Shown here: positions 1-8,032 of the stretch, piece by piece
Numbering within the stretch: the stretch's first letter is position 1
Layout: each line of letters starts with the position of its first letter
NCBI GenBank assembly: GCA_902767565.1
Contig: CACXHY010000002.1
Coordinates: 1-64,000 of the forward strand
Direction of reading: 5' to 3'
Source: an uncultured Eubacteriales bacterium
Lineage (GTDB): Bacteria > Bacillota > Clostridia > Christensenellales > Aristaeellaceae
Length of the DNA: 64,000 nucleotides
Program-made: the position numbers and the translations under genes
Notes under the pieces: generated by a model
Told to the model about the DNA's origin: nothing
The model's database searches: none
The model's input: only the letters and a program-made list of their open reading frames with translations

Positions 1-60
1 ATGTATAATGTTATTCTTCTATATCCTTTGATCCCTGAAAACCCTTGCAAACACAACAAA

Positions 61-99
61 AGCGGGTGATGGGAATCGAACCCACGTGACCAGCTTGGA
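61..99 (-). pseudogene. 3' half of a tRNA-Gly(TCC) gene (integration-site remnant)
   Basis: Read on the minus strand, these 39 bases match the tRNA-Gly body from the anticodon to the discriminator base: TCC anticodon, AA, GCTGG anticodon-stem half, 4-nt variable loop, GTGGG/CCCAT T-stem around the TTCGATT loop, CACCCGC acceptor strand and T discriminator. No matching 5' half (GCGGGTG plus D-arm) follows at 100-160, and no CCA is encoded. The break falls exactly at the anticodon, a common crossover point of tyrosine integrases. Because the 5' side is replaced, the foreign DNA should lie to the right, with an intact tRNA-Gly beyond it; none is seen in this window. Confidence 0.75.
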
Positions 100-205
100 T
101 GTCGGCCAAGTACAGAGCTTTTGATTATATTTGAATAATGATTCATGCTGCCCGGATGATGGATGAGACAAGGATTTCGGGAAAATCGTCCGCGGCATTC
201 GTAAA

Positions 206-248
206 CAAAGCGAGGCCTGTCCGGATTTGCCGGATAAGCCTCGCTTTG
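206..248 (-). terminator. Nested hairpin, probable terminator
   Basis: CAAAGCGAGGC pairs perfectly with GCCTCGCTTTG, and an inner TCCGG/CCGGA stem sits in the loop. On the minus strand it is followed by TTTACG, a weak U-tract. It could end transcripts from 343-370 or read-through from the export operon. Confidence 0.45.
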
Positions 249-336
249 ATGGATATGTGCCGCTTCGCAGCCTGCCTCAGTCGACTCGCAGGATCAGCGT
301 CAGGATATGTGTGCTCTGCGGACGGGTTATTCTGTG
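206..336 (-). ncRNA. Candidate small RNA or decayed transcription unit ending in a strong hairpin
   Basis: A consensus promoter at 343-370 points left into this stretch. No ATG occurs in the transcribed strand before a perfect 11-bp inverted repeat (206-216 with 238-248) that encloses a second stem (TCCGG/CCGGA). A short T-containing stretch follows the hairpin. Promoter, no ORF and hairpin together suggest an RNA of about 130 nt. It could instead be the leader of a gene lost when the neighbouring tRNA-Gly remnant formed. No known RNA family was recognised. Confidence 0.3.
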
Positions 337-342
337 ATACCG

Positions 343-370
343 ATTATACGCGCCTTTCCCCCGGTGTCAA
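343..370 (-). promoter_or_regulatory. Sigma-A promoter TTGACA-16-TATAAT with no gene behind it
   Basis: Both hexamers match consensus perfectly (minus strand, -35 at 365-370, -10 at 343-348) with 16-bp spacing. The predicted start is near 336. No coding sequence follows before the tRNA-Gly remnant. The rest of 249-435 holds nothing else I can recognise. Confidence 0.6.
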
Positions 371-435
371 ACGCGCGATCGAACGGGACGCGCTTTTCCG
401 AAACAGACCGCGCGCTGCTTCCGGACCGCCCGGGT

Positions 436-1437
436 TCAGGCTATTCCGGCCGTCCCGTCCTCCGTGACCGTGACCGTCAGCCCGATGGGCAGGGATTCCT
501 CAGGGATCAGTTCCACGTCCGCGCCTCCGTCCGTCAGAAGGACGCGGCTCACGGTACAGGGGCGGAGGATGCCATGCGGATCATCCGCGCGGGTGTAGCA
601 GAGCCGGGTGCCGGGTGAGAGACGCAGGGACTCGTCCGCGCTGACCGTGATGCGGAGGACGGACGCGCCCGCGATTTCGACCAGGACTTCGTCCTGCCGC
701 ACTTCCGCCCCTGCTGAAGCCCGCACCGAGGTGACCACACCGGCGGCGGGCGCCGCGATCTCCGGGTCTGCGCAGGACGCCACGGTGAAGAGCCACTGGC
801 CCTTTTCCACGGTGTCGCCCGCGGCCACGCGCATGCGCAGGATGACGCCCTGCGCGGAGACCTGCTCGGTGGTGTGCGCGGTAACCGTGCCCCTGCCGAT
901 GCGCTTCGCCGCCGTGTACGCCGCGCCGCGGTAGACGTAGACTGTCTCGCCGACATATAGCTCGCCGGCCGTCGTCTCGACCTCGTACTCCGCGCCATCC
1001 ACCCTCACCACGCGGCCCAGGGCCATATGGGAGCCGTCGGCCGTGCAACGCAGCCGGACGGCCTCGCCCATGTGGATCATGGCGGTCTCGGGCGTGGTGG
1101 ACACGTTGCTGATCGTGCAGAGGACTGTATACCGGCTGACCGGCGAGATTTCCAGCACGTCGCTGTCGACCTCGTCGCCCTCGCCCGCGCTCAGGCCTGC
1201 GACCGTGCCGCTGACGGGGGCGAACACTTTCTCTGTGCGGAGCGCCCCGACAATCTCTCCGGCCTCGACGGTCTGGCCCTCGATCAGCATGAAGGAAGCC
1301 AGGATCCCGTCTCCGGGGTTGACCACCTGCGTGATCTCGCCCGCCACGACGGACCCCGTCCAGCTGTCGGCCAGCGCTCCGGCGGTCAGCAGACACAGAC
1401 AGATCAGGGCTGCGCAGAAACGTTTCACAGTGTTCAC
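436..1437 (-). CDS. Secreted efflux-adaptor-like protein (biotinyl-lipoyl/HlyD-like)
   Basis: A 333-residue protein with a signal peptide (KRFCAALICLCLLTAGALA). Two lipoyl-like hairpin segments are visible, one around residues 40-90 (VEAGEIVGALRTEKVFAPVSGTV) and one around 205-255 (DTVEKGQWLFTVAS, PAAGVVTSV), followed by a beta-barrel-like C-terminus. This is the layout of periplasmic adaptor (MFP) subunits of tripartite or MacB-type exporters. It resembles the adaptor at 2716-4020, which suggests duplication. It is the last gene of the export operon and overlaps its neighbour by 4 bp. In a Gram-positive it would act at the outer face of the membrane; the exported substrate is unknown. Confidence 0.7.
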   Translation of the reverse strand: MNTVKRFCAALICLCLLTAGALADSWTGSVVAGEITQVVNPGDGILASFMLIEGQTVEAGEIVGALRTEKVFAPVSGTVAGLSAGEGDEVDSDVLEISPVSRYTVLCTISNVSTTPETAMIHMGEAVRLRCTADGSHMALGRVVRVDGAEYEVETTAGELYVGETVYVYRGAAYTAAKRIGRGTVTAHTTEQVSAQGVILRMRVAAGDTVEKGQWLFTVASCADPEIAAPAAGVVTSVRASAGAEVRQDEVLVEIAGASVLRITVSADESLRLSPGTRLCYTRADDPHGILRPCTVSRVLLTDGGADVELIPEESLPIGLTVTVTEDGTAGIA

Positions 1438-2735
1438 TCCTCACGTACAAGCTGATTGCCGTCCAGAGAATAGTTCCGGTCCTCCACGGAGACTGTCAGG
1501 TCCCTTCCGTTCAGGCTGAACTCGAAATCGCTTGAGACAAAGCCCTCGGCGCGCTCAGCGGCATAGGCCGTCCCGGTGAGCGCCAGCTCCGTATACAGCC
1601 GGAATTCGCCGTCCTTCGTGGAAAGGGACAGGATCCGCACGCCGGACGCCGACAGGGTGTTCAGCGCGGCCAGGGTAAAGCGCCAGTTGCTTTCCACGCT
1701 CTGCAGGAGCAGGATGTCACCGCGGATCTCGGCGGTGAAGAGCGCGCCGCCGCAGTCAACCGACAGGGTCGTCCCACCCAGTTCCAGCGTATCCATGGCG
1801 CCTTCGCCGGCCTCCAGGCGCACGCCGTCGTAGGGGGTCAGGTCGCCTGTCCCCCTGGCGTGGGTAGAGGTCAGCGCCTTGCCGGGCGTGATCCCGCCGG
1901 CCTGCCCGCCGGAGTGACCGCCGTAGGAAGGCCTGCCGCCCGGCCGTCCCGAGGGCGGATTCCCGCCGCTCGGGACGTTGGGCTGATCCGGGTCGTCTCC
2001 GGGATCGTCGGGATCAGGGTCGTCCGGGTTATCCCCGGGATCATCGGGGTCGGGATCGTCCGGGTCGTCCCCGGGATCATCGGGATCCGGCGCCCCGGAA
2101 GGCGCCTCCAGCACGAAGCGCAGCGTCTGTGTGCCCAGTGTCTCGCCATCTGACAGTGCGGTCAGGGTCAGCGTGTAGGAGCCCGCCGTCAGTGTCCGTT
2201 CGTCGAGCCGGTAGCTTTGGCCGCTGACCGTGGTGCGGTCTGCCTCGCCATCCGGTCCGTTGACGGTCACCCGCCAGCCGTCCGCCTGACCCGTGTAGGT
2301 CCAGGTGAAGGAGAGCTGCGACTCCGGATCCAGTGTCATATGCCAGACGTCATCCTTGTCCTTGACCGCGTGCTCCATCGTGATTTCCATTGAGAACACA
2401 GGTGGGTCGTCGGTCGGATCGTCTGTCGGGTCATCCGCTGGGTCACCCGTCGGATCGTCTGTCGGGTCATCCGTCGGATCGTCGGTCGGGTCATCCGTCG
2501 GATCGTCGGTCGGGTCATCCGTCGGATCGTCTGTCGGATCATCCGTCGGGTTATCAGTTGGATCATCTGTCGGACCGTCCGTGGGATCGTCGGTCGGTCC
2601 CTGTTCGCCGGCGTCCGCGTCTTCCGGGCGGATATCTCCCGGAGCCATCCCCGCGCCTTCCGCGAGGACGGTAAATGGGAGGAGCAACGTCAGCAGAAAG
2701 GCCAGCGCGGCGCGCTTACTGATCCGCATCATCAT
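1434..2735 (-). CDS. Secreted acidic-repeat protein of the export operon
   Basis: A 433-residue protein with an N-terminal signal peptide (residues 1-25). A long run of DPTD tetrapeptides (about residues 45-112) follows, then a compact region (about 115-215) that may be an Ig-like fold. Next come a second acidic linker rich in DPDDPGDD, a Gly/Pro/Arg-rich stretch (about 255-285) and a C-terminal domain of about 145 residues that I cannot assign. It overlaps both flanking adaptor genes by a few bases and is clearly co-translated with them. The linkers look like flexible, Asp-rich, possibly cation-binding spacers. No function can be assigned. Confidence 0.65.
   Translation of the reverse strand: MMMRISKRAALAFLLTLLLPFTVLAEGAGMAPGDIRPEDADAGEQGPTDDPTDGPTDDPTDNPTDDPTDDPTDDPTDDPTDDPTDDPTDDPTDDPTGDPADDPTDDPTDDPPVFSMEITMEHAVKDKDDVWHMTLDPESQLSFTWTYTGQADGWRVTVNGPDGEADRTTVSGQSYRLDERTLTAGSYTLTLTALSDGETLGTQTLRFVLEAPSGAPDPDDPGDDPDDPDPDDPGDNPDDPDPDDPGDDPDQPNVPSGGNPPSGRPGGRPSYGGHSGGQAGGITPGKALTSTHARGTGDLTPYDGVRLEAGEGAMDTLELGGTTLSVDCGGALFTAEIRGDILLLQSVESNWRFTLAALNTLSASGVRILSLSTKDGEFRLYTELALTGTAYAAERAEGFVSSDFEFSLNGRDLTVSVEDRNYSLDGNQLVREE
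2402..2604 (-). repeat. 12-bp tandem repeat encoding Asp-Pro-Thr-Asp
   Basis: About 17 imperfect copies of a 12-bp unit (GTCGGATCATCC-type on the plus strand) lie in frame within the secreted protein. Copies differ mainly at synonymous positions. Such arrays are prone to slippage, so the number of copies may vary between strains without shifting the frame. Confidence 0.85.
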
Positions 2736-4020
2736 CGGTCTCCTCCGCGCTGCTGGGACGTCCGCTCATGCCCTCGGGGAAACCGCCTTCAGGGAAGCCG
2801 CCTTCAGGCATGCCATCGGGGAAGCCGCCCTCCGGGAATCCGCCTTCGGGGCGGACGCCGTTGCGGGAAGGCCGGCCGCTTTCGGCAGGATCCTCGTCCG
2901 TGGCCTCCTCTTCTGTTTCAGGCTCTTCGTCCGCAGGCTCCGCAGCCTCGACTTCGTCATCTGTCTCGATGGTCGTGACCAGCACGCTCATGCCGAAGGT
3001 CACGCGCTCGTCCGGGACGAAATCGACCAGAACCTTGTAGCCGGTCTCGCCGTTTCCGGTCTCAGCGACGGCGGAAACCAGGGTCACGACACCCTCGTAG
3101 GCGACGCTCTCGTCCGAGACCAGTTCGATGATCACGCGGTCACCCTCGTGGATCTCGCTGCGGAAGTCTTCCGGGACGACCGCCTCCACCCGCATGGTGT
3201 CGGTCATCCAGATCACGGCCACCACCGAGCCGCCGGACACATTGCCGCCGAGGTTCACGTTCAGGCTGCCCAGCACGCCGTCCGCGCTCGCGGTCACATC
3301 CGTGCCGGTCATGGAGTAGCCTGCGAAATCCCCATTCAGCGTCTCGAGCAGGAGATCGCCGCGCCGCACACGGTCGCCGTCCTGCACCGCGATGCGCACG
3401 ATGGCGCCGCTGGCTGTGACCGCCGTCGGGTTGACGCGGGAAACGGTGCCCTGGCCGATCTTCGGGCTGTTGGTGTATGCCGCGTCGCGGTAGCAGTTCA
3501 CGGCGTCGCCCGGGATGAAGCTGCCGGAGGTCACGCGGATCGTGTAGCTCGTCCCGCTGATCGCGGTGATGACGCCCACGCCCGTGCGGGCGTTGTTGCT
3601 CCGGCACTGCAGCCAGACGGTCTCGCCCACGTGGACGAACTTCGTCTCGGTGCTGTTGTAGGCGTTGTCGGTCGAGGCGGATACGCTGAAGACGCTGTCC
3701 TCCTCCAGATAGAGCACGGACCCGTAGCGGCTCGCCACGGCGCTGGCGGAATCGCCCGGCTCGCCGAAGACACCGGTGACGGTGCCGTCCGCCTCGGCAT
3801 AGACCTTGTCGGTCGTGAAGGAGAAGAGGACATCGCCGGCGCGGACGGCCTGTCCGGCTTCTGCAGCCACGTCGCCGACGGTACCGCCGATCGGCGCGTA
3901 CACGTTCACGGTTTCGGCGGCGGTGATGGTGCCATCGAGGGTCAGGGTGTCCGCCAGGGCACCGGTCAGCATTGCCATGGCGATGAGGGTCGACAGAATC
4001 AGGACGGTCAGCTTTTTCAT
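2716..4020 (-). CDS. Secreted efflux adaptor with PEGGF-repeat tail
   Basis: A 434-residue protein with a signal peptide ending ALADT. A split lipoyl domain is visible (VNVYAPIGGTVGDVAAEAG and VRAGDVLFSFTTDKVYAEAD, about residues 38-85). A second such hairpin lies near 200-260 (GDRVRRGDLLLE, TASADGVLGSLNV), then a beta-barrel/membrane-proximal region. From about residue 325 an acidic linker (EPADEEPETEEEATDEDP) leads into a C-terminal tail of (P-E/D-G-G-F) repeats. It overlaps the next gene by 20 bp. The repetitive tail is unusual for an adaptor and may mediate wall or protein contact; this is inference. Confidence 0.7.
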   Translation of the reverse strand: MKKLTVLILSTLIAMAMLTGALADTLTLDGTITAAETVNVYAPIGGTVGDVAAEAGQAVRAGDVLFSFTTDKVYAEADGTVTGVFGEPGDSASAVASRYGSVLYLEEDSVFSVSASTDNAYNSTETKFVHVGETVWLQCRSNNARTGVGVITAISGTSYTIRVTSGSFIPGDAVNCYRDAAYTNSPKIGQGTVSRVNPTAVTASGAIVRIAVQDGDRVRRGDLLLETLNGDFAGYSMTGTDVTASADGVLGSLNVNLGGNVSGGSVVAVIWMTDTMRVEAVVPEDFRSEIHEGDRVIIELVSDESVAYEGVVTLVSAVAETGNGETGYKVLVDFVPDERVTFGMSVLVTTIETDDEVEAAEPADEEPETEEEATDEDPAESGRPSRNGVRPEGGFPEGGFPDGMPEGGFPEGGFPEGMSGRPSSAEETDDDADQ

Positions 4021-4065
4021 GGACGGAACTCCTTTCGCATGACGGGGAAGTATCAGGAAACAGGT

Positions 4066-5280
4066 CTATACAGACCGAAGCGCATCGATGGGATTGAGCT
4101 TCGACGCTTTGCGGGCCGGCGCGTAGCCGAAAATGATGCCGACAGCGGCCGAGAAACCGACGCCGAGGGCGACAGCGCTTCCGGAGAAGGTGAAGGAGGC
4201 GCCGAGGACGTTGCACAGGATCATGGACAGCCCCACGCCTGCCGCAACGCCCAGAAGGCCTCCGAGCATGGACAGCATGAAGGACTCGATCAGGAACTGG
4301 AGCCGGATCTGCCAAGGCATCGCACCGAGGGCTTTCTTCAGGCCGATCTCCACGGTGCGCTCGGTGACGGTTGTCAGCATCATGTTCATGATGCCGATGC
4401 CGCCCACCACCAGGGCGATCGAGGCAATGCCGGCCAGGAGGCTCGACATCATGCCGAGCATGGTCTCCATGGTGTTCTCCACCGTCTCCATCGAAGTGAT
4501 GGTGAAGGTGTCGTCCTCATACTCGAAGATCTTGTCCAGCAGGTCGGAGAGGGCGGTTTCCGCAGCGTCGGAGCTGTATCCGTCCGCGATGTACACGATG
4601 AAGGACGTGATGATGTCCGTGCCGTTCATGCGCAGCGCCGTGGTGTAGGGGATCAGGATGTCCGGCGAGCCCGAGAAGATCGAGGAGATGCCGCCGCCGG
4701 TGTCCTCCTCGTAGCGCCCCACCACCGTGAAGGGCAGACCGCCCACATAGATGACCTCGCCCAGCGGGTTGATGCCGGCGAAGAACGCGTCCACCGCATC
4801 CTGGCTGATCAGGCAGACGCTCGTCGCGCTGTCGTCGTCGAAGAATTTCAGCGTTCGCCCTTGCAGCACCATGTCCCTGTTGAGGATGAAGTAGTAGGCG
4901 TTGCGCCCCGAAACCGTCAGGTCCGTCACGATCTTGCTCCCGTAGGAGACGCTGCTGACGGACACGTTCACGCTGGGCGTCAGGCCGACGATCTCGTCCA
5001 GGTCCGTGATCTGCTCCAGGTCCTCTGAGGTCAGCCCGGACTTCAGGTTGTTGCCGGCGACGCTGACCGTCAGGGTGCCCACGCCCATGCTCTGGAAGGA
5101 GGATGCGAGGGATCCGGACACGGCGTTCACCGTGGAGATCAGGGCGATGACGGCCGTCACGCCGATCATGATGCCCAGCAGGGTCAGGAAGGAACGGACC
5201 TTGTTGCCGCGGATGTTGTCCATGGACATGCGCACACACTCGCAGGTCATCATGAGCGTGCCGCGTATCTTCTTAAGCAT
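4066..5280 (-). CDS. MacB-like ABC transporter permease
   Basis: A 404-residue permease of the MacB/FtsX-like family. One N-terminal transmembrane segment (about 28-50, SFLTLLGIMIGVTAVIAL) is followed by a large extracytoplasmic MacB_PCD domain. Three C-terminal helices follow, the first containing GIASIALVVGGIGIMNMM and the sequence after it ERTVEIGLKKALGA, typical of the family. The start at 5280 is chosen because GGAGGGAGGGG lies just upstream; an in-frame ATG 20 codons earlier has no such site. It overlaps the ATPase gene by 8 bp. With the ATPase and adaptors it should form an exporter of peptides, lipids or antimicrobials; the substrate is unknown. Confidence 0.9.
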   Translation of the reverse strand: MLKKIRGTLMMTCECVRMSMDNIRGNKVRSFLTLLGIMIGVTAVIALISTVNAVSGSLASSFQSMGVGTLTVSVAGNNLKSGLTSEDLEQITDLDEIVGLTPSVNVSVSSVSYGSKIVTDLTVSGRNAYYFILNRDMVLQGRTLKFFDDDSATSVCLISQDAVDAFFAGINPLGEVIYVGGLPFTVVGRYEEDTGGGISSIFSGSPDILIPYTTALRMNGTDIITSFIVYIADGYSSDAAETALSDLLDKIFEYEDDTFTITSMETVENTMETMLGMMSSLLAGIASIALVVGGIGIMNMMLTTVTERTVEIGLKKALGAMPWQIRLQFLIESFMLSMLGGLLGVAAGVGLSMILCNVLGASFTFSGSAVALGVGFSAAVGIIFGYAPARKASKLNPIDALRSV

Positions 5281-5971
5281 CCGCCGTTCCCCCTCCCTCC
5301 GTGAGCACGCCGTCGATGATGTGCACAACGCGGGTGGCATTGCGCGCGATGTTCATGTCGTGCGTGATCATGATGATGGTTCGGCGCTCGGCGTTCAGCT
5401 GCCGGAACAGCGCCATGATCTGCCGTCCGGTCTTCTGGTCCAGCGCGCCCGTCGGCTCGTCGGCCAGGAGGATGGAGGGGTCGCCCACCAAGGCGCGCGC
5501 GATCGCCACGCGCTGCTGCTGGCCGCCGGAGAGCTGAGTGGGCAGATGGTCCATGCGTTCCTCCAGGCCCACGCGCCTCAGCATAGCCGTCGCGCGCCTG
5601 CGCCTCTCCCGCCCGCCGATCCCCGCGTAGATCAGCGGGAGCTCCACGTTCTGGATCGCCGTGAGCCGGGGGAGCAGTTGGCTGTTCTGGAAGATGAAGC
5701 CGATCTCCCGGCTCCGCAGCTCGGCCAGCTCCTGCTCGTCGAGCTCTTCAACCTCGCGGCCCTTCAGGGTGTACCGGCCGGCGGTCGGGGTGTCGAGGCA
5801 GCCGATGATGTTCATCAGTGTGGACTTGCCGCTGCCGGAGGGGCCCAGTACCGACAGGAACTCGCCTTCCCGTATGGTCAGATCGATGTGCCGCAGTACG
5901 TGTACGGCTTCGTCGGCCATCGTGTAGTCCTTGTCGATGCCCCTCATCTCGAAAAACTTGCTGTTTTCCAT
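5273..5971 (-). CDS. MacB/LolD-type ABC transporter ATPase
   Basis: A 232-residue ATPase, the usual length for the family. It has Walker A GPSGSGKST (residues 43-51), a Q-loop near FIFQNSQLLPRL, signature LSGGQQQRVAIARAL, Walker B ILLADEPTGALD and the switch histidine in MITHD. It drives the permease encoded immediately downstream and lies 10 bp after the first adaptor gene. The order adaptor, ATPase, permease is standard for Gram-positive MacB-like exporters, often linked to envelope stress or antimicrobial-peptide resistance. Confidence 0.92.
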   Translation of the reverse strand: MENSKFFEMRGIDKDYTMADEAVHVLRHIDLTIREGEFLSVLGPSGSGKSTLMNIIGCLDTPTAGRYTLKGREVEELDEQELAELRSREIGFIFQNSQLLPRLTAIQNVELPLIYAGIGGRERRRRATAMLRRVGLEERMDHLPTQLSGGQQQRVAIARALVGDPSILLADEPTGALDQKTGRQIMALFRQLNAERRTIIMITHDMNIARNATRVVHIIDGVLTEGGGTADA

Positions 5972-5981
5972 CTCACGGCCC

Positions 5982-7169
5982 TCAGTTTCCGCCGCCCGGC
6001 CGTCCGCCGTTCCCGCCGTTTCCGCCCGGGAAGTTGCGGGTGCGGTCGAAGTCGCTGCCGTTCGTGCCTGAGCTGTCGGGCATGGACCATCCGCCGCCCG
6101 GTATGGTCATACCGGTGGGCTGGTTGACCTGCTGGCTCCCGAAGACGGACTGAAGCACGGAGCCCCATCCGGTCTCGCTCTCGCTCCTCTCCACCACGAC
6201 ATACACGGTCTCGCCCTCCTCGACGCCCTTGCGGATCTCGGTGTAGCTGCCGTTGGTCATTCCGAGGGTCACAGGGGAGGCCGCCATGGTGCCGTCCTCC
6301 TGCAGCTTGTACACGAAGGCGGTGTTGTCCGCAGCGTTGGAGATAGCGTCCGACTTGAGGAGTACCACGTTGACAGCCTCCTCCTGCGGGACGGTCACGG
6401 TGGCGGTCATGCCGGGATAGACCCCGCTCACGCCTGTCAGGTCCACGTCCACGGTCGAGGAGTAGTAGACCGTGTTGTTGCCGGAGTAGGTGGAGAAGTC
6501 GATCTCGCCGATCTGCGAGGTCACGCTGACGCCCGCCGTGGAGATCGTGACCCGGCACTCCGTGCCCTCCTGCACCTCGCCGATGTTGGAGGCGCTGATG
6601 CGGATGCTGACCCTCATGTGTTCGAAGTCGACCACCTTCAGCAGCGCGACGCCGGACCGAACCTCGTCGCCCTCCGCCACCGACACGCTGCTCACGGTCC
6701 CGTCGAACTCGGCATAATAGGTGGTGCCGTCGCGAAGCCGGACAAGGCGGTCGCCCTCGGACACGGCGTCGCCCCGCGCCACATAGACGTGGCTGACCCG
6801 GCCGGATGCCTCGGCGGTGCAGGTCTGGCTTTTGACCAGCTGGAGGGCGCCGGAATAGCTCAGCGAGTTGCTGATGCTGCCCACGGACGCGGTATAGGGG
6901 TCGTACTCGGTGCGGTACTCGGCCCGGGTCTTCTGTACCCAGAGCCAGGCGGCAAAGCCCAGCGCGCCCAGCACCAGCACCCAGATCAGCAGCTTCCGCA
7001 CGATCTTGCGCCGCCGCTTCCGCTTGCGCTTCGCGGCCAGTTCGGCCGCCGTAAACTCGGCCGTCGCGGTCTCCGAGGTTTCCTCGGCGTCTGACCGGAC
7101 CTCCGCGGCATTCTCCTCCGCCGGATTCACGGACTCGCCGGACGCCGCCTTTTCGGCTTTCTTTCCCAT
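5982..7169 (-). CDS. HlyD/RND-type adaptor anchored by one membrane helix
   Basis: A 395-residue adaptor. A charged cytoplasmic N-terminus (residues 1-57, ending KRKRKRRRK) precedes one membrane helix (about 60-78). Lipoyl hairpin halves follow (TCTAEASGRVSHVYVARGD, YYAEFDGTVSSVSVAEGDEV), then beta-barrel and membrane-proximal domains. The C-terminus is Gly/Asn-rich (GGNGGNGGRPGGGN). It is the first gene of the export operon. The strong upstream site GGAGGGG supports the start. Its single helix makes it the most canonical MFP partner of the MacB-like pair. Confidence 0.88.
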   Translation of the reverse strand: MGKKAEKAASGESVNPAEENAAEVRSDAEETSETATAEFTAAELAAKRKRKRRRKIVRKLLIWVLVLGALGFAAWLWVQKTRAEYRTEYDPYTASVGSISNSLSYSGALQLVKSQTCTAEASGRVSHVYVARGDAVSEGDRLVRLRDGTTYYAEFDGTVSSVSVAEGDEVRSGVALLKVVDFEHMRVSIRISASNIGEVQEGTECRVTISTAGVSVTSQIGEIDFSTYSGNNTVYYSSTVDVDLTGVSGVYPGMTATVTVPQEEAVNVVLLKSDAISNAADNTAFVYKLQEDGTMAASPVTLGMTNGSYTEIRKGVEEGETVYVVVERSESETGWGSVLQSVFGSQQVNQPTGMTIPGGGWSMPDSSGTNGSDFDRTRNFPGGNGGNGGRPGGGN

Positions 7170-7220
7170 AAGCTCCCCTCCGGATCGATAACATTCTCAC
7201 GAAAAGCTTACCGGACGCAT

Positions 7221-7937
7221 GTGATCCCTATGTATAGGAAATGTGTGCGTTATGTGACGGATATGGGCCGGCCGGGTCCTTGCGTCCAGGCCGGCGCCCG
7301 TACCTTTGGCCGCTTTGAGCAGGATAACAGGCCAAGCAATGGTCCAGAGCCAATTGAATGGATCGTGCTGGATTATGATGCCACGAATAACAGAGTATTG
7401 CTAGTCAGTTTATATGGATTGCATGCCATGGCATATAGCAATACCAAGTATGGCATCACATGGAAAAGCAGTCCCATCCGAGACTGGCTGAACGGAGAAT
7501 TTCTTGACTCTGCTTTCACAAAAAGTGAAAGAGAATGCATAGTGATTACCGATGTGCATAACGGCAAGGAACAGTCGTACAGAAGGGTCATGCAAGGCTC
7601 CGAAAAGACTCGGGACCGCTTGTTCCTGCTAAGCTATGCTGAGGCGAATAAGTACTTGAATGTGACACACCACAGTAAAGATCGCAGCAATTGGAACATG
7701 GTTTCGCGAGCTGCACCGACTGCATATGCAATAGCTTGTGGAGCACAAACAAGCAGCATGAAAAGTACATCTGACGGTGCAGCATCCGGCAACTGGTGGT
7801 TGCGTTCTCCCAGCAGCCCGGACACCCAAGAGTATGTACGGATGGACGGTGCAGCCGATGACACCAGAGTGAATGCAACAATGATGGTTCGCCCCGCCCT
7901 TTGGCTCGATCTGAATGCCCTGCCGCTTGAGAATTAG
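7221..7937 (+). CDS. DUF6273-domain protein, possibly 5'-truncated
   Basis: The core matches the DUF6273 pattern of Clostridia: FGRFEQDN near the N-terminus, PIEWIVLDYD, RDWLNGEFLDSAF, RLFLLSYAEANKYL, NWWLRSPSS and VRPALWLDL at the end. The family is found in secreted or surface proteins and its function is unknown. The only upstream start is a GTG without a ribosome binding site. The first 30 residues look like non-coding translation and there is no signal peptide, so the gene may have lost its 5' part. It is visibly more AT-rich than the flanking export operon, suggesting acquisition. A terminator follows directly. Confidence 0.6.
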   Translation: MIPMYRKCVRYVTDMGRPGPCVQAGARTFGRFEQDNRPSNGPEPIEWIVLDYDATNNRVLLVSLYGLHAMAYSNTKYGITWKSSPIRDWLNGEFLDSAFTKSERECIVITDVHNGKEQSYRRVMQGSEKTRDRLFLLSYAEANKYLNVTHHSKDRSNWNMVSRAAPTAYAIACGAQTSSMKSTSDGAASGNWWLRSPSSPDTQEYVRMDGAADDTRVNATMMVRPALWLDLNALPLEN

Positions 7938-7948
7938 CTGTCAGTCCC

Positions 7949-7972
7949 GCCCTGCCGCTCGGCAGGGCTTTT
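7949..7972 (+). terminator. Rho-independent terminator after the DUF6273 gene
   Basis: GCCCTGCC pairs with GGCAGGGC around a CGCT-type loop and is followed by TTTT. Confidence 0.85.
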
Positions 7973-7988
7973 CTATCGCTCACTCATA

Positions 7989-8032
7989 AGGGGTGTGTTT
8001 TCCCAAAATGCCTTATGGCGTTTCACACCCCT
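7989..8032. repeat. Inverted repeat with nested palindrome upstream of the cas operon
   Basis: AGGGGTGTG (7989-7997) pairs perfectly with CACACCCCT (8024-8032). GCC-TTAT-GGC lies between them. There is no T-run on either side. It could be an operator, the end of a small mobile element, or a transcript-stabilising hairpin after the short minus-strand ORF next to it. Confidence 0.5.

Noticed and set aside
2305-5028. A 907-codon open frame on the plus strand opposite the export operon
   Set aside because: It mirrors the minus-strand genes, begins in the tandem repeat (Ser-Val-Gly runs) and has no ribosome binding site. High GC makes antisense frames open.
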